A stretch of DNA of 64,000 bases from Prevotella sp. (GTDB lineage: Bacteria; Bacteroidota; Bacteroidia; Bacteroidales; Bacteroidaceae), in contig JAFRRN010000075.1 of NCBI GenBank assembly GCA_017428055.1, positions 1 to 64,000 on the forward strand, read 5' to 3'. Below are positions 24,958 to 33,680 of the stretch, one piece after another. The stretch's first letter is position 1. Each line of letters opens with the position of its first letter. The notes under the pieces were generated by a model. The model had not been told where the DNA came from. It saw only the letters and a program-made list of their open reading frames with translations, and did no database searches. The position numbers and the translations under genes are program-made.

Positions 24958-24990
24958 CAAATATACAATTTTTTTTAAAAACACAACAAG
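24958..24990 (-). promoter_or_regulatory. promoter of the glycan operon
   Basis: CTTG (24990-24987), 21-bp spacer and TATATTTG (24965-24958) on the minus strand; one mismatch in the -33 box. Confidence 0.5.
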
Positions 24991-25205
24991 TAATTGTCAA
25001 AGAATAATCCACTGTTCCCATCTTATATGACATAAAACCAAATATTTTGACGACAAAGATAGGCTTTGATGGATGATAGCAAGAATGAAAAGCCGCGCAA
25101 TGTACGAAAGAGGGGTGTTAATGTATGAAACACCACAAAAACCAAAAATAACCATACATCATTCGCTTTTTTTCAAAAAATAGCCCCATAGACGAAAAAA
25201 ATGCG

Positions 25206-25213
25206 TACCTTTG
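25206..25213 (+). promoter_or_regulatory. -7 element for pgk
   Basis: TACCTTTG, 43 bp before the pgk start. It shows that the in-frame codons from 25215 lie at the transcript start and are not the translation start. Confidence 0.5.
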
Positions 25214-25256
25214 CATGAAGAAACATTATAACTCAATCAATACCTATTATTTTATT

Positions 25257-26507
25257 ATGACAATCGACCAATTTAATTTTGCTGGAAAGAAAGCAATTGT
25301 TCGCGTGGACTTCAATGTGCCACTCGACGAGAACGGTAATGTGACGGACGATACCCGCATTCGCGGCGCACTCCCCACTCTGAAAAAAATCCTCGCAGAC
25401 GGCGGTGCCGTCATCATGATGAGCCACATGGGCAAGCCCAAAGGAAAGGTCAACCCCAAATTCTCACTCTCACAAATCGTGAAACCAGTGTCTGACGCTC
25501 TCGGCGTAGACGTGAAGTTCGCCCCCGACTGCGCCAACGCCACGGCAGAGGCCGATGCCTTGCAGCCGGGCGAGGCCCTGTTATTGGAGAACCTCCGCTT
25601 CTATCCCGAGGAGGAAGGCAAGCCTGTAGGCGTGGAGAAAGGCACTCCCGAATACGACGAGGCCAAGAAGGCGATGAAAAAGAGCCAGAAGGAATTTGCC
25701 CAGAAGCTCGCCTCCTATGCAGACGCATACGTGATGGATGCCTTCGGCACGGCACACCGCAAACATGCCTCCACCGCTGTCATCGACGAATATTTCGACG
25801 CCGACCACCGTATGTTGGGCTACCTGATGGAGAAAGAGGTGCAAGCCGTTGACAACATCCTCAGCAACATCAAGCGTCCTTTCACCGCCATCATGGGCGG
25901 ATCGAAGGTCAGCACGAAGATCGGCATCATCGAAAACCTGCTCGGAAAGGTGGATAACCTCATCCTTTGCGGTGGCATGACATACACTTTCGCCAAGGCC
26001 CAAGGCGGCGAAATCGGCAATTCCATCGTTGAACTCGACAAACTCGACGTTGCCCTTGATGTCATCAAGAAAGCCAAGGAAAACAATGTCAACCTCGTGC
26101 TTGGCTCCGACTGCATCGCTGCCGATGCTTTCTCCAACGATGCCAATACGCAAGTATGCCCCGCCAACGCCATTCCCGAGGGATGGGAGGGTCTCGACGC
26201 AGGACCAGAGACGCGCAAGGCTTTCGCCGAGGCTATCGAAAGCGCGAAGACGATTCTGTGGAACGGTCCGGCAGGCGTGTTCGAGTTCGACAACTTCATC
26301 GGCGGCTCCAAGGCGATTGCCGATGCTATCGCCAAGGCAACTGCCAACGGCGCGTTCTCGCTCATCGGCGGTGGCGACTCCGTGGCTTGCATCAACAAGT
26401 TTGGCATGGCCGACCAAGTATCGTACATCTCCACGGGTGGCGGTGCCTTGTTGGAAGCCATCGAGGGCAAAGTGTTGCCAGGCGTGGCTGCCATCAAAGG
26501 CGAATAA
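25257..26507 (+). CDS. pgk: phosphoglycerate kinase
   Basis: A 416-residue glycolytic kinase transferring phosphate between 1,3-bisphosphoglycerate and [33 protein letters not shown] and [11 protein letters not shown] build the substrate-binding half; [20 protein letters not shown] and IGGGDS the nucleotide half. The start at 25257 gives [11 protein letters not shown], the usual length. Monocistronic: its own promoter upstream and a strong hairpin terminator 30 bp after the stop. Confidence 0.97.
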   Translation: MTIDQFNFAGKKAIVRVDFNVPLDENGNVTDDTRIRGALPTLKKILADGGAVIMMSHMGKPKGKVNPKFSLSQIVKPVSDALGVDVKFAPDCANATAEADALQPGEALLLENLRFYPEEEGKPVGVEKGTPEYDEAKKAMKKSQKEFAQKLASYADAYVMDAFGTAHRKHASTAVIDEYFDADHRMLGYLMEKEVQAVDNILSNIKRPFTAIMGGSKVSTKIGIIENLLGKVDNLILCGGMTYTFAKAQGGEIGNSIVELDKLDVALDVIKKAKENNVNLVLGSDCIAADAFSNDANTQVCPANAIPEGWEGLDAGPETRKAFAEAIESAKTILWNGPAGVFEFDNFIGGSKAIADAIAKATANGAFSLIGGGDSVACINKFGMADQVSYISTGGGALLEAIEGKVLPGVAAIKGE

Positions 26508-26537
26508 CCAGCCCATTTCATATAATTCGTGACGACC

Positions 26538-26578
26538 AATGCCGCTTGCACATCCCACGCAAGCGGCATTCTTGTTTT
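26538..26578 (+). terminator. rho-independent terminator of pgk
   Basis: AATGCCGCTTGC (26538-26549) and its perfect complement (26559-26570) with a 9-nt loop, followed by CTTGTTTT. Confidence 0.85.
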
Positions 26579-26703
26579 GTACATGTATCATGTACGAAAA
26601 AACACGCCGCATGTATAAATGCGAATTTGCGCAAATGGCATTGGGGATTGCCGCCTATATATTATATAATGTGTATGGCTATGCGTCTTTATTCATGAAA
26701 ACC

Positions 26704-26735
26704 TTTCGGTTTTTCGATATTTTTATATAATTTTG
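26704..26735 (+). promoter_or_regulatory. promoter of aminotransferase/permease pair
   Basis: TTTC at 26704-26707 (one mismatch), 20-bp spacer, TAATTTTG at 26728-26735; leader of about 25 nt. Confidence 0.55.
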
Positions 26736-26763
26736 CATCCGCAAATCAAAACAATAACGATTC

Positions 26764-27963
26764 ATGCCAGAAATATCAGTCCGTGGGCTGGAGATGCCCG
26801 AATCACCCATCCGAAAGTTAGCGCCGTTGGCGGCGGCAGCCAAGCGCAACGGGATAAAGGTGTACCACTTGAACATCGGCCAGCCAGACCTTCCCACGCC
26901 CAAGGTGGGAATTGATGCGTTGAAGAAGGTCAACCGCGACATATTGGAATATTCTCCCAGCCAAGGATACCTGTCATATCGTGAGAAACTGGTGGGATAT
27001 TATGCCAAATACAATATCCATGTCACACCCGATGACATCATCATCACTTCCGGCGGGTCGGAAGCGGTATTGTTCGCGTTCCTGAGTTGCCTCAATCCTG
27101 GCGATGAAATCATTGTACCCGAGCCAGCATACGCCAATTACATGGCATTCGCCATCTCCGCAGGGGCGAAAATCCGTACCATAGCGACCACCATCGAGGA
27201 AGGTTTCTCTTTGCCGAAGGTGGAGAAATTTGAGGAATTGATCAACGAGCGTACACGCGCCATCATGATATGCAATCCCAATAACCCCACGGGCTACCTC
27301 TATACCCGCCGCGAGATGAACCAGATCCGCGACCTCGTGAAGAAATACGACCTGTACCTATTCTCCGACGAGGTGTATCGCGAATACATCTATACAGGCA
27401 GCCCCTACATCTCGGCATGTCATCTGGAAGGAATCGAGCAGAATGTCATCCTCATCGACTCCGTCTCCAAGCGATATTCGGAATGCGGCATTCGCATCGG
27501 GGCATTGATAACGAAGAACAAGGAGGTACGCGCCGCCGTCATGAAATTCTGCCAAGCCCGCCTCTCCCCTCCCCTTATCGGCCAGATTGTTGCCGAGGCA
27601 TCATTAGACGCTCCCGAGGAATATTACCGCGACGTGTACGATGAATACGTAGAAAGGCGCAAATGCCTCATCGACGGGTTGAACAGAATCCCCGGTGTCT
27701 ACTCCCCTATTCCCATGGGAGCGTTCTATACGGTTGCCAAATTGCCCGTTGACGATAGCGAGAAATTCTGCCGTTGGTGCTTGGAAAAGTTTAACTACGA
27801 GGGTGAGACCGTGATGATGGCTCCCGCCGCAGGATTCTATACCACACCAGGAGCGGGTATTAACGAGGTGCGTATCGCATACGTTTTGAAGAAAGAAGAC
27901 CTCCAACGCGCTTTAGTGGTCTTGCGTAAGGCATTGGAAAGTTATCCCGGAAGGACGGAATAA
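26764..27963 (+). CDS. class I aminotransferase
   Basis: A 399-residue PLP enzyme of the AspC/AlaT group. NIGQPDLPTP near the N-terminus, GGSEAVLFAF, NPNNPTGYLY, FSDEVYREYIY and the PLP lysine in DSVSKRYSECGIRIG are diagnostic; NEVRIAYV carries the carboxylate-binding Arg. It is a paralogue, not a close copy, of the aminotransferase at 22428. It overlaps the following permease gene by one base (TAATG), so the two are co-translated, although no functional link is evident. The amino-acid substrate cannot be fixed. Confidence 0.9.
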   Translation: MPEISVRGLEMPESPIRKLAPLAAAAKRNGIKVYHLNIGQPDLPTPKVGIDALKKVNRDILEYSPSQGYLSYREKLVGYYAKYNIHVTPDDIIITSGGSEAVLFAFLSCLNPGDEIIVPEPAYANYMAFAISAGAKIRTIATTIEEGFSLPKVEKFEELINERTRAIMICNPNNPTGYLYTRREMNQIRDLVKKYDLYLFSDEVYREYIYTGSPYISACHLEGIEQNVILIDSVSKRYSECGIRIGALITKNKEVRAAVMKFCQARLSPPLIGQIVAEASLDAPEEYYRDVYDEYVERRKCLIDGLNRIPGVYSPIPMGAFYTVAKLPVDDSEKFCRWCLEKFNYEGETVMMAPAAGFYTTPGAGINEVRIAYVLKKEDLQRALVVLRKALESYPGRTE

Positions 27964-29210
27964 TGAACTTTCCCCTATTCATAGCACGGCACATCAACCA
28001 AGAGGATAAAGGCAAACGACAGGTGTCGAAACCCGTTATCCGCATTGCCACAGCGGGTGTCGCCATCGGCTTGGCGGTGATGATTATTTCAGTATGTGTG
28101 GTTTTGGGGTTCAAACATACCATTCGCGATAAGGTGGTGGGCTTTGGTAGCCATATCCAGGTAGCCGACTTCCTGACGCTCCAGACATCCGACCAGCATC
28201 CCATCTTTATGGGTGACTCGATGTTGTCTGTGCTACGGGAGATGCCCGAAGTGAAACATGTGCAGCGATACGCATACAAACAGGGCATCCTCAAGACCGA
28301 CAATGATTTTTTAGGGGTCGTATTCAAGGGCTTGGGGCCTGAGTTTGATACAACTTTCATCCATCAAAACATGGTGAAAGGAAGCATCCCAGCGTTCTCC
28401 GATGAGAACTCGGGCAATAAGATCCTGGTCTCCAAGACCATGGCAGACCAATTGAAACTGGAAGTGGGACAAAGGCTTTTCAGCTATTTCATCGACCAAG
28501 ATGGGGTTCGCACCCGTCGTTTCACCGTGGCGGGGATATACCAGACCAACCTCTCCCAATACGACAAGACCATTTGCCTGACAGACCTATACACAGTCGT
28601 TAAACTCAATGGCTGGCAGACAGACCAGGCAAGTGGAGCAGAAATCACCATCCAAGACCCCAATAGGATGGACATTGTAGAGGGTCATTTCATCGAGAAA
28701 GTCAACCGCACTACAGACCCATACGGTGAGACCTATTCGTCATTGACCATCCGGGAACTCAATCCTGCCATCTTCTCATGGCTTGACCTCCTCGATTTGA
28801 ACGTGTGGATTATCCTCGCGTTGATGGTTGCCGTGGCTGGAGTGACGATGGTCAGCGGGTTACTAATCATCATCTTGGAACGTACCAACATGATAGGCAT
28901 ACTCAAAGCATTGGGAGCAAGAAACAAGACGATACGACATACGTTTCTCTGGTTCTCTGTTTTTATCATCGGTAAGGGACTTCTTTACGGCAACATCTTG
29001 GCATTGGGGTTGTTGATGTTGCAGAAATATACGTCCTTGGTGAAACTTGACCCTACCACCTATTACGTAAACACCGTCCCAGTGGAAATAAACATCCCCC
29101 TCATCGTCCTCATTAATATTGCCACATTGCTGATATGCGTGTTGGTATTGATAGTACCCAGCTTCCTTATTTCACACATCCATCCCGTCAAGGCTATCCG
29201 ATACGAATAA
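27963..29210 (+). CDS. FtsX-like ABC permease (LolC/LolE type)
   Basis: A 415-residue inner-membrane protein with four membrane spans: one near residues 25-50, a large periplasmic domain, then three spans near 275-300, 325-350 and 375-405. This is the MacB/LolCE topology; the N-terminal IARHINQEDKGKRQVSKPVIRIATAGVAIG is typical of LolC/E homologues in Bacteroidetes. LolCE with the ATPase LolD releases lipoproteins for transport to the outer membrane. No ATPase gene is adjacent, so partners are encoded elsewhere. Confidence 0.85.
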   Translation: MNFPLFIARHINQEDKGKRQVSKPVIRIATAGVAIGLAVMIISVCVVLGFKHTIRDKVVGFGSHIQVADFLTLQTSDQHPIFMGDSMLSVLREMPEVKHVQRYAYKQGILKTDNDFLGVVFKGLGPEFDTTFIHQNMVKGSIPAFSDENSGNKILVSKTMADQLKLEVGQRLFSYFIDQDGVRTRRFTVAGIYQTNLSQYDKTICLTDLYTVVKLNGWQTDQASGAEITIQDPNRMDIVEGHFIEKVNRTTDPYGETYSSLTIRELNPAIFSWLDLLDLNVWIILALMVAVAGVTMVSGLLIIILERTNMIGILKALGARNKTIRHTFLWFSVFIIGKGLLYGNILALGLLMLQKYTSLVKLDPTTYYVNTVPVEINIPLIVLINIATLLICVLVLIVPSFLISHIHPVKAIRYE

Positions 29211-29340
29211 GAATTGCCATAAAGGGTACCACCGTAAGTGCGTGTTTCTGACAAACACAAATCCTTGGAAAACATCCTTCTAAAGGGATTGTCGTTTCGG
29301 AATCGTAGATGGGATTGTGAGGAAAAACAGGGAAACAAAG

Positions 29341-29367
29341 AAAAGCCTTCCAATTGGAAGGCTTTTT
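29341..29367. terminator. bidirectional hairpin between permease gene and tRNA genes
   Basis: AAAAGCCTTCC-AATT-GGAAGGCTTTTT: an 11-bp stem with A- and T-runs on its flanks. It can end the plus-strand permease transcript and, read the other way, the tRNA transcript. Confidence 0.8.
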
Positions 29368-29368
29368 G

Positions 29369-29443
29369 CGGTGCGTACGGGACTCGAACCCGTGACCTCC
29401 TGCGTGACAGGCAGGCATTCTAACCAGGCTGAACTAACGCACC
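29369..29443 (-). tRNA. tRNA-Asp (GTC), distal copy
   Basis: A 75-nt cloverleaf on the minus strand: acceptor GGTGCGT/ACGCACC with discriminator G, anticodon loop CTGTCAC with anticodon GTC, and T-arm GGGTTCGAGTCCC. G at the discriminator position and GTC agree with aspartate identity. CCA is not encoded. Identical to the copy at 29470. Confidence 0.95.
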
Positions 29444-29469
29444 CTCCGATGCTTTCGATTGATTATTTG

Positions 29470-29544
29470 CGGTGCGTACGGGACTCGAACCCGTGACCTC
29501 CTGCGTGACAGGCAGGCATTCTAACCAGGCTGAACTAACGCACC
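29470..29544 (-). tRNA. tRNA-Asp (GTC), proximal copy
   Basis: Identical in sequence to the copy 101 bp away; the 26-bp spacer is unrelated to either. Both lie behind one promoter and are probably processed from one transcript. Confidence 0.95.
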
Positions 29545-29571
29545 TTATGTAATCTATTTCGTTAGCGGATG

Positions 29572-29603
29572 CAAAGGTAGCAAACTATTTTGACTCTACC
29601 AAA
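29572..29603 (-). promoter_or_regulatory. promoter of the tRNA-Asp pair
   Basis: TTTG (29603-29600), 20-bp spacer and TACCTTTG (29579-29572) on the minus strand: exact consensus, with about 24 bp before the first tRNA. Confidence 0.7.
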
Positions 29604-29657
29604 CATTTGTTTAACTTTTTTTGCCGATTAAGTGTGATTATCTCCTCAAAAGAGCCA

Positions 29658-30071
29658 TTATTGATATTCCTCGGGAGTAAAAGTTTTTTGCAAGAGAATC
29701 AATTGTGGCTTCTTATTGGAATGGTACACATACCGAATGTTAAACCCAGCATCCTTGTATGTCTTCATCGAAATGTCACGAGTGAGGGCATTCCGCAATC
29801 CCTCAACCGATTTTGCCTCTTGTGCCTTCATGTTGGCAGAATCGTCCAACTCATTGAAAAGCGTGTAGCTGTAAATCAATGTACGGGTTGCCTCGTCATA
29901 CGTCAGACTATCTGTGCGTACATTATCCCTGATGGCAGAGGGGCAATTTTTCTGTGTGAACTCCTTGGCCTGGCGGGCTGCCCGCTGCTCCAAATTCTCA
30001 TGACATGCCACCATGGCAATGCCACATACCAACAATAATAATAGTTTCTTCATCATATTTAAGTTTTTCAT
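29658..30071 (-). CDS. small lipoprotein of unknown function
   Basis: A 137-residue lipoprotein: hydrophobic KKLLLLLVCGIAMV followed by the lipobox Cys in MVACHEN. The mature part is short, charged and without a family I recognise; alternating hydrophobic stretches (TLIYSYTLF, FNIRYVYHS, PQLILLQKTF) suggest a small beta-rich fold. The start at 30071 overlaps the FHA gene stop (ATGA); an ATG at 30056 would also serve. Last gene of a three-gene transcript with the HU-CCDC81/SPOR and FHA proteins. Confidence 0.7.
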   Translation of the reverse strand: MKNLNMMKKLLLLLVCGIAMVACHENLEQRAARQAKEFTQKNCPSAIRDNVRTDSLTYDEATRTLIYSYTLFNELDDSANMKAQEAKSVEGLRNALTRDISMKTYKDAGFNIRYVYHSNKKPQLILLQKTFTPEEYQ

Positions 30072-30592
30072 GATTCCTCGCCACGTAAGATAACACTTGA
30101 TGCGCCTATTGAAAAGACGGCTCCATCTTCTATTACCCGTCGCTCCTTGTCACCGAGAATGTCATTATCCACGAAAGTTCCCGTGTTGCTGGGACCATCC
30201 GATAGCGTATATCTCAAACACCCTTTCTTATCCTTGCTTACCTGAATGCAACAATGGTGTGGGTCGATGCTGGGGTCAACCGTCTCGATAGGACAATCTA
30301 CCACTTCTCCTTTCATGTATTTGCCAATGATATTGTTTCCCATCTTCAAGGGAAAGACTTGCTTGAACTGAAATACATTCTCGATGACAATGATAGATCC
30401 ATACTTGGCTTCTGCCATCATTTCATCTGGATTCTCATCTTTTTGGGTATTACGAATCTTGGATACACCAATTCTAATCCCGAATTTCTTACCACATTCA
30501 GGACATTCAAACACCAACGACTGCCCAGTCTGGTATTTCGTCTCGTCAAAAATGATGTAATGGTCGCATTTAGGACAACGGACTCTCTTCAT
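30068..30592 (-). CDS. FHA-domain protein with N-terminal zinc ribbon
   Basis: A 174-residue cytosolic protein. Residues 6-33 hold two CPxC pairs (C6/C9 and C30/C33), a small zinc ribbon. Residues about 70-170 form a forkhead-associated domain: LKMGNNIIGKY at its start, DPSIDPHHCCI for the S-x-x-H-like block, and DGPSNTGTFVDND for the N-G loop. FHA domains bind phosphothreonine peptides, so this protein may read Ser/Thr kinase signals; no kinase is encoded nearby. It lies between the HU-CCDC81/SPOR gene and a lipoprotein gene. Confidence 0.82.
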   Translation of the reverse strand: MKRVRCPKCDHYIIFDETKYQTGQSLVFECPECGKKFGIRIGVSKIRNTQKDENPDEMMAEAKYGSIIVIENVFQFKQVFPLKMGNNIIGKYMKGEVVDCPIETVDPSIDPHHCCIQVSKDKKGCLRYTLSDGPSNTGTFVDNDILGDKERRVIEDGAVFSIGASSVILRGEES

Positions 30593-30607
30593 CTTGCCTA
30601 ACTTCTC

Positions 30608-31618
30608 TCACTTGACTTGCATCACCCAAGCATCTGTGAAGTTCACATCCTGTGCCTTTAGGGGTCTCAAAATACGATAAGCCACATCCTTGTCCTCGTA
30701 TTTTCCGTAGATGACTTTCACGCTTTCCCTTGAGAGAATCTTAGCGTCGGCATAACCTTGTGCTTGCAAATCTCTCACGAAGTCTATGGCATTATCTATT
30801 GTAATGTGGCTTGCCAAGACAATGGAATAGAACGGTTTGGTCGTCTCTTGTGACAAAAAAAGCATTTCCGTGTTCTTCTTCACCATGGAAGGTAACTGTA
30901 TACCAACCCTGTCTTGCATCCCTGACTCACCATTGACCGTTGACACAGACCCATTCACAACATCCTTAGGCATAACCCTCGACAACAAGCCCGTATTGAC
31001 ACGGAGGGCATCATTCCCTTCCGTCTGCATCTGTGGCAACATGAAGAACGTGAAACCAATGGCACAAGCCACGGCGGCATTGCGAACCCAACTCATCTTA
31101 ACATGAAGGAAACGCCTGTCCCTTTTGCCTTCCTCGATGAAAGGAAGGGCATTGTTGTCCGACAAACTGACAACAGATGCCGTCTCGCCCACTCCGTGAT
31201 TGAGTACATCTATCTCATACGAATCCAATCCATAATATTCCGGGGTAAGGACACCCGCTTCAAATGGTTCGAATACAATGTTTCCATCGGCATTCAAGGT
31301 CAACGTGCCAATTCCTTGCATCTCAAGACAACCCTCTTCAAGGAGTTGCTTTTTCAACTCTTCTACCTCTTTCTCCACGCAAAGGAGGGCATCGGGGTAG
31401 CTCATGTCATGTGCATCAGCATATGACTGTACGAGCAAGGAGTCGTTCATTTTTAACTGTGGGTTGAAACCAATTGTCCTAAATGGTGGGAAGAACAGCT
31501 TTTCCTCCTCTTTGTAATAAGCAGGAAGACGTTGCGCCACAAAGCCCCCAAAGCCAGGAACTATCACACAATCGTTGCCTAGCAACAATATTTCTATATG
31601 TCTAACGATTTCTTTCAT
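30608..31618 (-). CDS. HU-CCDC81 and SPOR domain protein
   Basis: A 336-residue single-pass membrane protein of a family nearly confined to Bacteroidetes. The N-terminal 125 residues match the two HU-like CCDC81 domains (CVIVPGFGGFVAQ is typical). One membrane span lies near residues 180-196. The C-terminal 75 residues form a SPOR domain (FYSIVLASHITIDNAIDFVRDLQAQGY) that would bind denuded peptidoglycan strands at the division site. It may link a nucleoid-like or cytosolic partner to septal wall. The promoter at 31624 leaves almost no untranslated leader. Confidence 0.82.
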   Translation of the reverse strand: MKEIVRHIEILLLGNDCVIVPGFGGFVAQRLPAYYKEEEKLFFPPFRTIGFNPQLKMNDSLLVQSYADAHDMSYPDALLCVEKEVEELKKQLLEEGCLEMQGIGTLTLNADGNIVFEPFEAGVLTPEYYGLDSYEIDVLNHGVGETASVVSLSDNNALPFIEEGKRDRRFLHVKMSWVRNAAVACAIGFTFFMLPQMQTEGNDALRVNTGLLSRVMPKDVVNGSVSTVNGESGMQDRVGIQLPSMVKKNTEMLFLSQETTKPFYSIVLASHITIDNAIDFVRDLQAQGYADAKILSRESVKVIYGKYEDKDVAYRILRPLKAQDVNFTDAWVMQVK

Positions 31619-31623
31619 GACTA

Positions 31624-31654
31624 CAAAAGTACGATTTTTTCCTGTTATAACAAA
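31624..31654 (-). promoter_or_regulatory. promoter of the HU-CCDC81/SPOR operon
   Basis: TTTG (31654-31651), 19-bp spacer and TACTTTTG (31631-31624) on the minus strand. The start codon begins 6 bp beyond, implying a leaderless or nearly leaderless mRNA. Confidence 0.65.
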
Positions 31655-31696
31655 ATCTTTGAAACAAAAGGATGAAAATTAATCATTTTTACAATA

Positions 31697-32323
31697 TCAT
31701 GAAAACGACAGACCCTGTAATTTCGCCCTCAACCGCCCTGCCTCCGACCGCCGAATGGCGAGGGTTATGGTACAAGTGTTGTCATATTGTTGTGACACGA
31801 TGCGGGGCGACATCTCCTTGACGATTCGCATCACATCGTTCATCATGACGTAAGGGAAATCGAATGTCACCAGTTCCTCCACTTGCTGCTCCACGATTTG
31901 GCAATGGGCAATGGCATCGGCTGCCGCTGTTCGATAGGCAACGATCAAACCACTCGTTCCCAAATTCACACCTCCGTAATACCGTACCACAACGATGAGG
32001 ATGTCAGACAACTCATAGGAATTGATTTGACCAAGGATAGGCTTTCCCGCAGTACTCGACGGTTCGCCGTCGTCATTGGCGCGGAAGTCCGTCCTTTCCG
32101 CTCCCAGCATGTAAGCAAAGCATACATGCCGGGCATCGTAAAACTTCTTTCGGTATTTGGCTATAATGTCTTTTACCTCCTCGACGTTGGTAACGTGATG
32201 GGCAAAGGCGAGGAACTTACTACGTTTCTCCGTATAATAACCCTCACCTATCTCATTCCCGATGGTTTTATAGATGTCTGTCAATGGGTAAGTATTACGA
32301 CAATTTGTGAATGACGAGTCCAC
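31697..32323 (-). CDS. YigZ/IMPACT family protein
   Basis: A protein of about 200 residues. GYYTEKRSKFLAFA near the N-terminus, DARHVCFAYMLG, the NDDGEPSSTAGKPIL signature and VVVRYYGGVNLGTSGL identify the YigZ/IMPACT family, followed by a C-terminal ferredoxin-like domain. The family is linked to translation control in eukaryotes; its bacterial role is unclear. The ATG at 32323 overlaps the DUF1015 gene by 29 bp; a TTG at 32284, 10 bp after that stop, fits the usual N-terminus better and may be the true start. Confidence 0.85.
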   Translation of the reverse strand: MDSSFTNCRNTYPLTDIYKTIGNEIGEGYYTEKRSKFLAFAHHVTNVEEVKDIIAKYRKKFYDARHVCFAYMLGAERTDFRANDDGEPSSTAGKPILGQINSYELSDILIVVVRYYGGVNLGTSGLIVAYRTAAADAIAHCQIVEQQVEELVTFDFPYVMMNDVMRIVKEMSPRIVSQQYDNTCTITLAIRRSEAGRLRAKLQGLSFS

Positions 32324-33542
32324 TTCTCAACTTGGGTTCAAACCACGTTGCCTTGGGTGGCATGATCTTGCCGCTGTCGGCAATGTCCATGATCTGTTGC
32401 ATGGAAACGGGATAAAGTGCCAAGGCTGCCCGCATCTCACCACTGTCTACACGTCGTTTCAACTCACCAAGTCCACGCAAGCCGCCCACGAAATCTATCC
32501 GTTTGCTGGAACGCAGGTCCTTGATATTCAATATCTCATCGAGTATCAACCGTGAAGAAATGTCCACATCAAGCACACCGATGGGGTCATTGTTATCGTA
32601 TGTGCCATCCTTGGCGTTTAGGCAATACCAATGTCCGTCGAGATAGAGCGAGAACTCATGCAACTGAGTAGGTTTATAGATTTCCGTTCCTTTATCCTCA
32701 ACCATGAAATTCACTTGCAATGCAGCCAAAAACTCTTCTGGCGACAGGCCATTCAAGTCCTTCACCACACGGTTGTAATCAAGGATAGTCAATTGCGATG
32801 CCTGGAAACATACCGCCATAAAATAATTATACTCCTCATCCCCTTTGTGGTTAGGGTTGGCTTTCTGTTTCTCCGCACCAACCAACGCAGCAGCGGCAGA
32901 GCGATGATGGCCGTCGGCAATGTAAAGGCTTGGCATCTTGGCAAACTCCTCCGTGACAGTTGCGATGTCTTTTTCATCGGAAATAATCCAGAACTGATGG
33001 CGGAAACCATCGATGGGAGCGATGAAGTCGTATTCGGGTTCTGTCTTGGCATACCGCATTATCAATGCGTCAAGCACGGCATTGTCAGGATAAGCAAAGA
33101 ACACGGGTTCGATATTGGCATTATTCACCCGCACATGTTTCATGCGGTCTTCCTCCTTATCGCGGCGCGTCAACTCATGTTTCTTGATGACACCCGTCAG
33201 ATAATCATCTACGTACGCACCTACCACCAAGCCATACTGCGTCTTGCCGTTCATCGTCTGTGCATATATATAATAATGTGGGGCGTCATCCTGTACAAGC
33301 CAGCCCTTGTCTTGGAACATCTGGAAGTTCTCAGCGGCTTTCTCATACACACGGGGATCATATTCACTCGTCCCTGGTTCAAAGTTAATCTCTGGCTTGA
33401 TGATACGATAAAGGCTCATCTCATTGTCGCCGGCCTCAGCACGTGCCTCTTCGGAGTCTAACACATCATACGGTCGGCTTTCCACTTTCTCAACGAACTC
33501 TCTCGGAGGGCGTACACCCTTAAATGGTTTAACGATTGCCAT
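32295..33542 (-). CDS. DUF1015 family protein
   Basis: A 415-residue cytosolic protein of the DUF1015 family. VKPFKGVRPP begins the family's N-terminal block, and YIADGHHRSAAAAL is its most conserved motif. Biochemistry is not established, but the gene often follows serC and serA in Bacteroidales, as here, suggesting a link to serine or phosphoserine metabolism (inference from gene order). It lies 138 bp after serA on the same strand and overlaps the YigZ frame. Confidence 0.85.
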   Translation of the reverse strand: MAIVKPFKGVRPPREFVEKVESRPYDVLDSEEARAEAGDNEMSLYRIIKPEINFEPGTSEYDPRVYEKAAENFQMFQDKGWLVQDDAPHYYIYAQTMNGKTQYGLVVGAYVDDYLTGVIKKHELTRRDKEEDRMKHVRVNNANIEPVFFAYPDNAVLDALIMRYAKTEPEYDFIAPIDGFRHQFWIISDEKDIATVTEEFAKMPSLYIADGHHRSAAAALVGAEKQKANPNHKGDEEYNYFMAVCFQASQLTILDYNRVVKDLNGLSPEEFLAALQVNFMVEDKGTEIYKPTQLHEFSLYLDGHWYCLNAKDGTYDNNDPIGVLDVDISSRLILDEILNIKDLRSSKRIDFVGGLRGLGELKRRVDSGEMRAALALYPVSMQQIMDIADSGKIMPPKATWFEPKLRSGLVIHKLS

Positions 33543-33680
33543 CTGTCTTTTCTTTTTATTTTCGGAAGGTTTAAGTTACATGGATGCAAATATGGAAAGA
33601 ATTGCATCAATCATAAAATAGGTAGAAATGTCCCAAACCATTGTCTTACCGGTTTGGGACATTTAGCAGTAATGAAACTA

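Noticed and set aside
24770..25033. 87-codon ORF in the glycan operon leader
   Set aside because: It starts upstream of the predicted transcription start and shows no domain; the hairpins explain the sequence better. A short leader peptide beginning inside the transcript cannot be excluded.
25581..26612. 343-residue open frame antisense to pgk
   Set aside because: It is the mirror of a highly conserved gene with strong codon bias, has no domain and lacks a promoter; a codon-composition shadow.
29369..29544. tRNA-associated integration site (att)
   Set aside because: Two identical tRNA genes are simply tandem copies; no integrase or partial tRNA repeat was found nearby.
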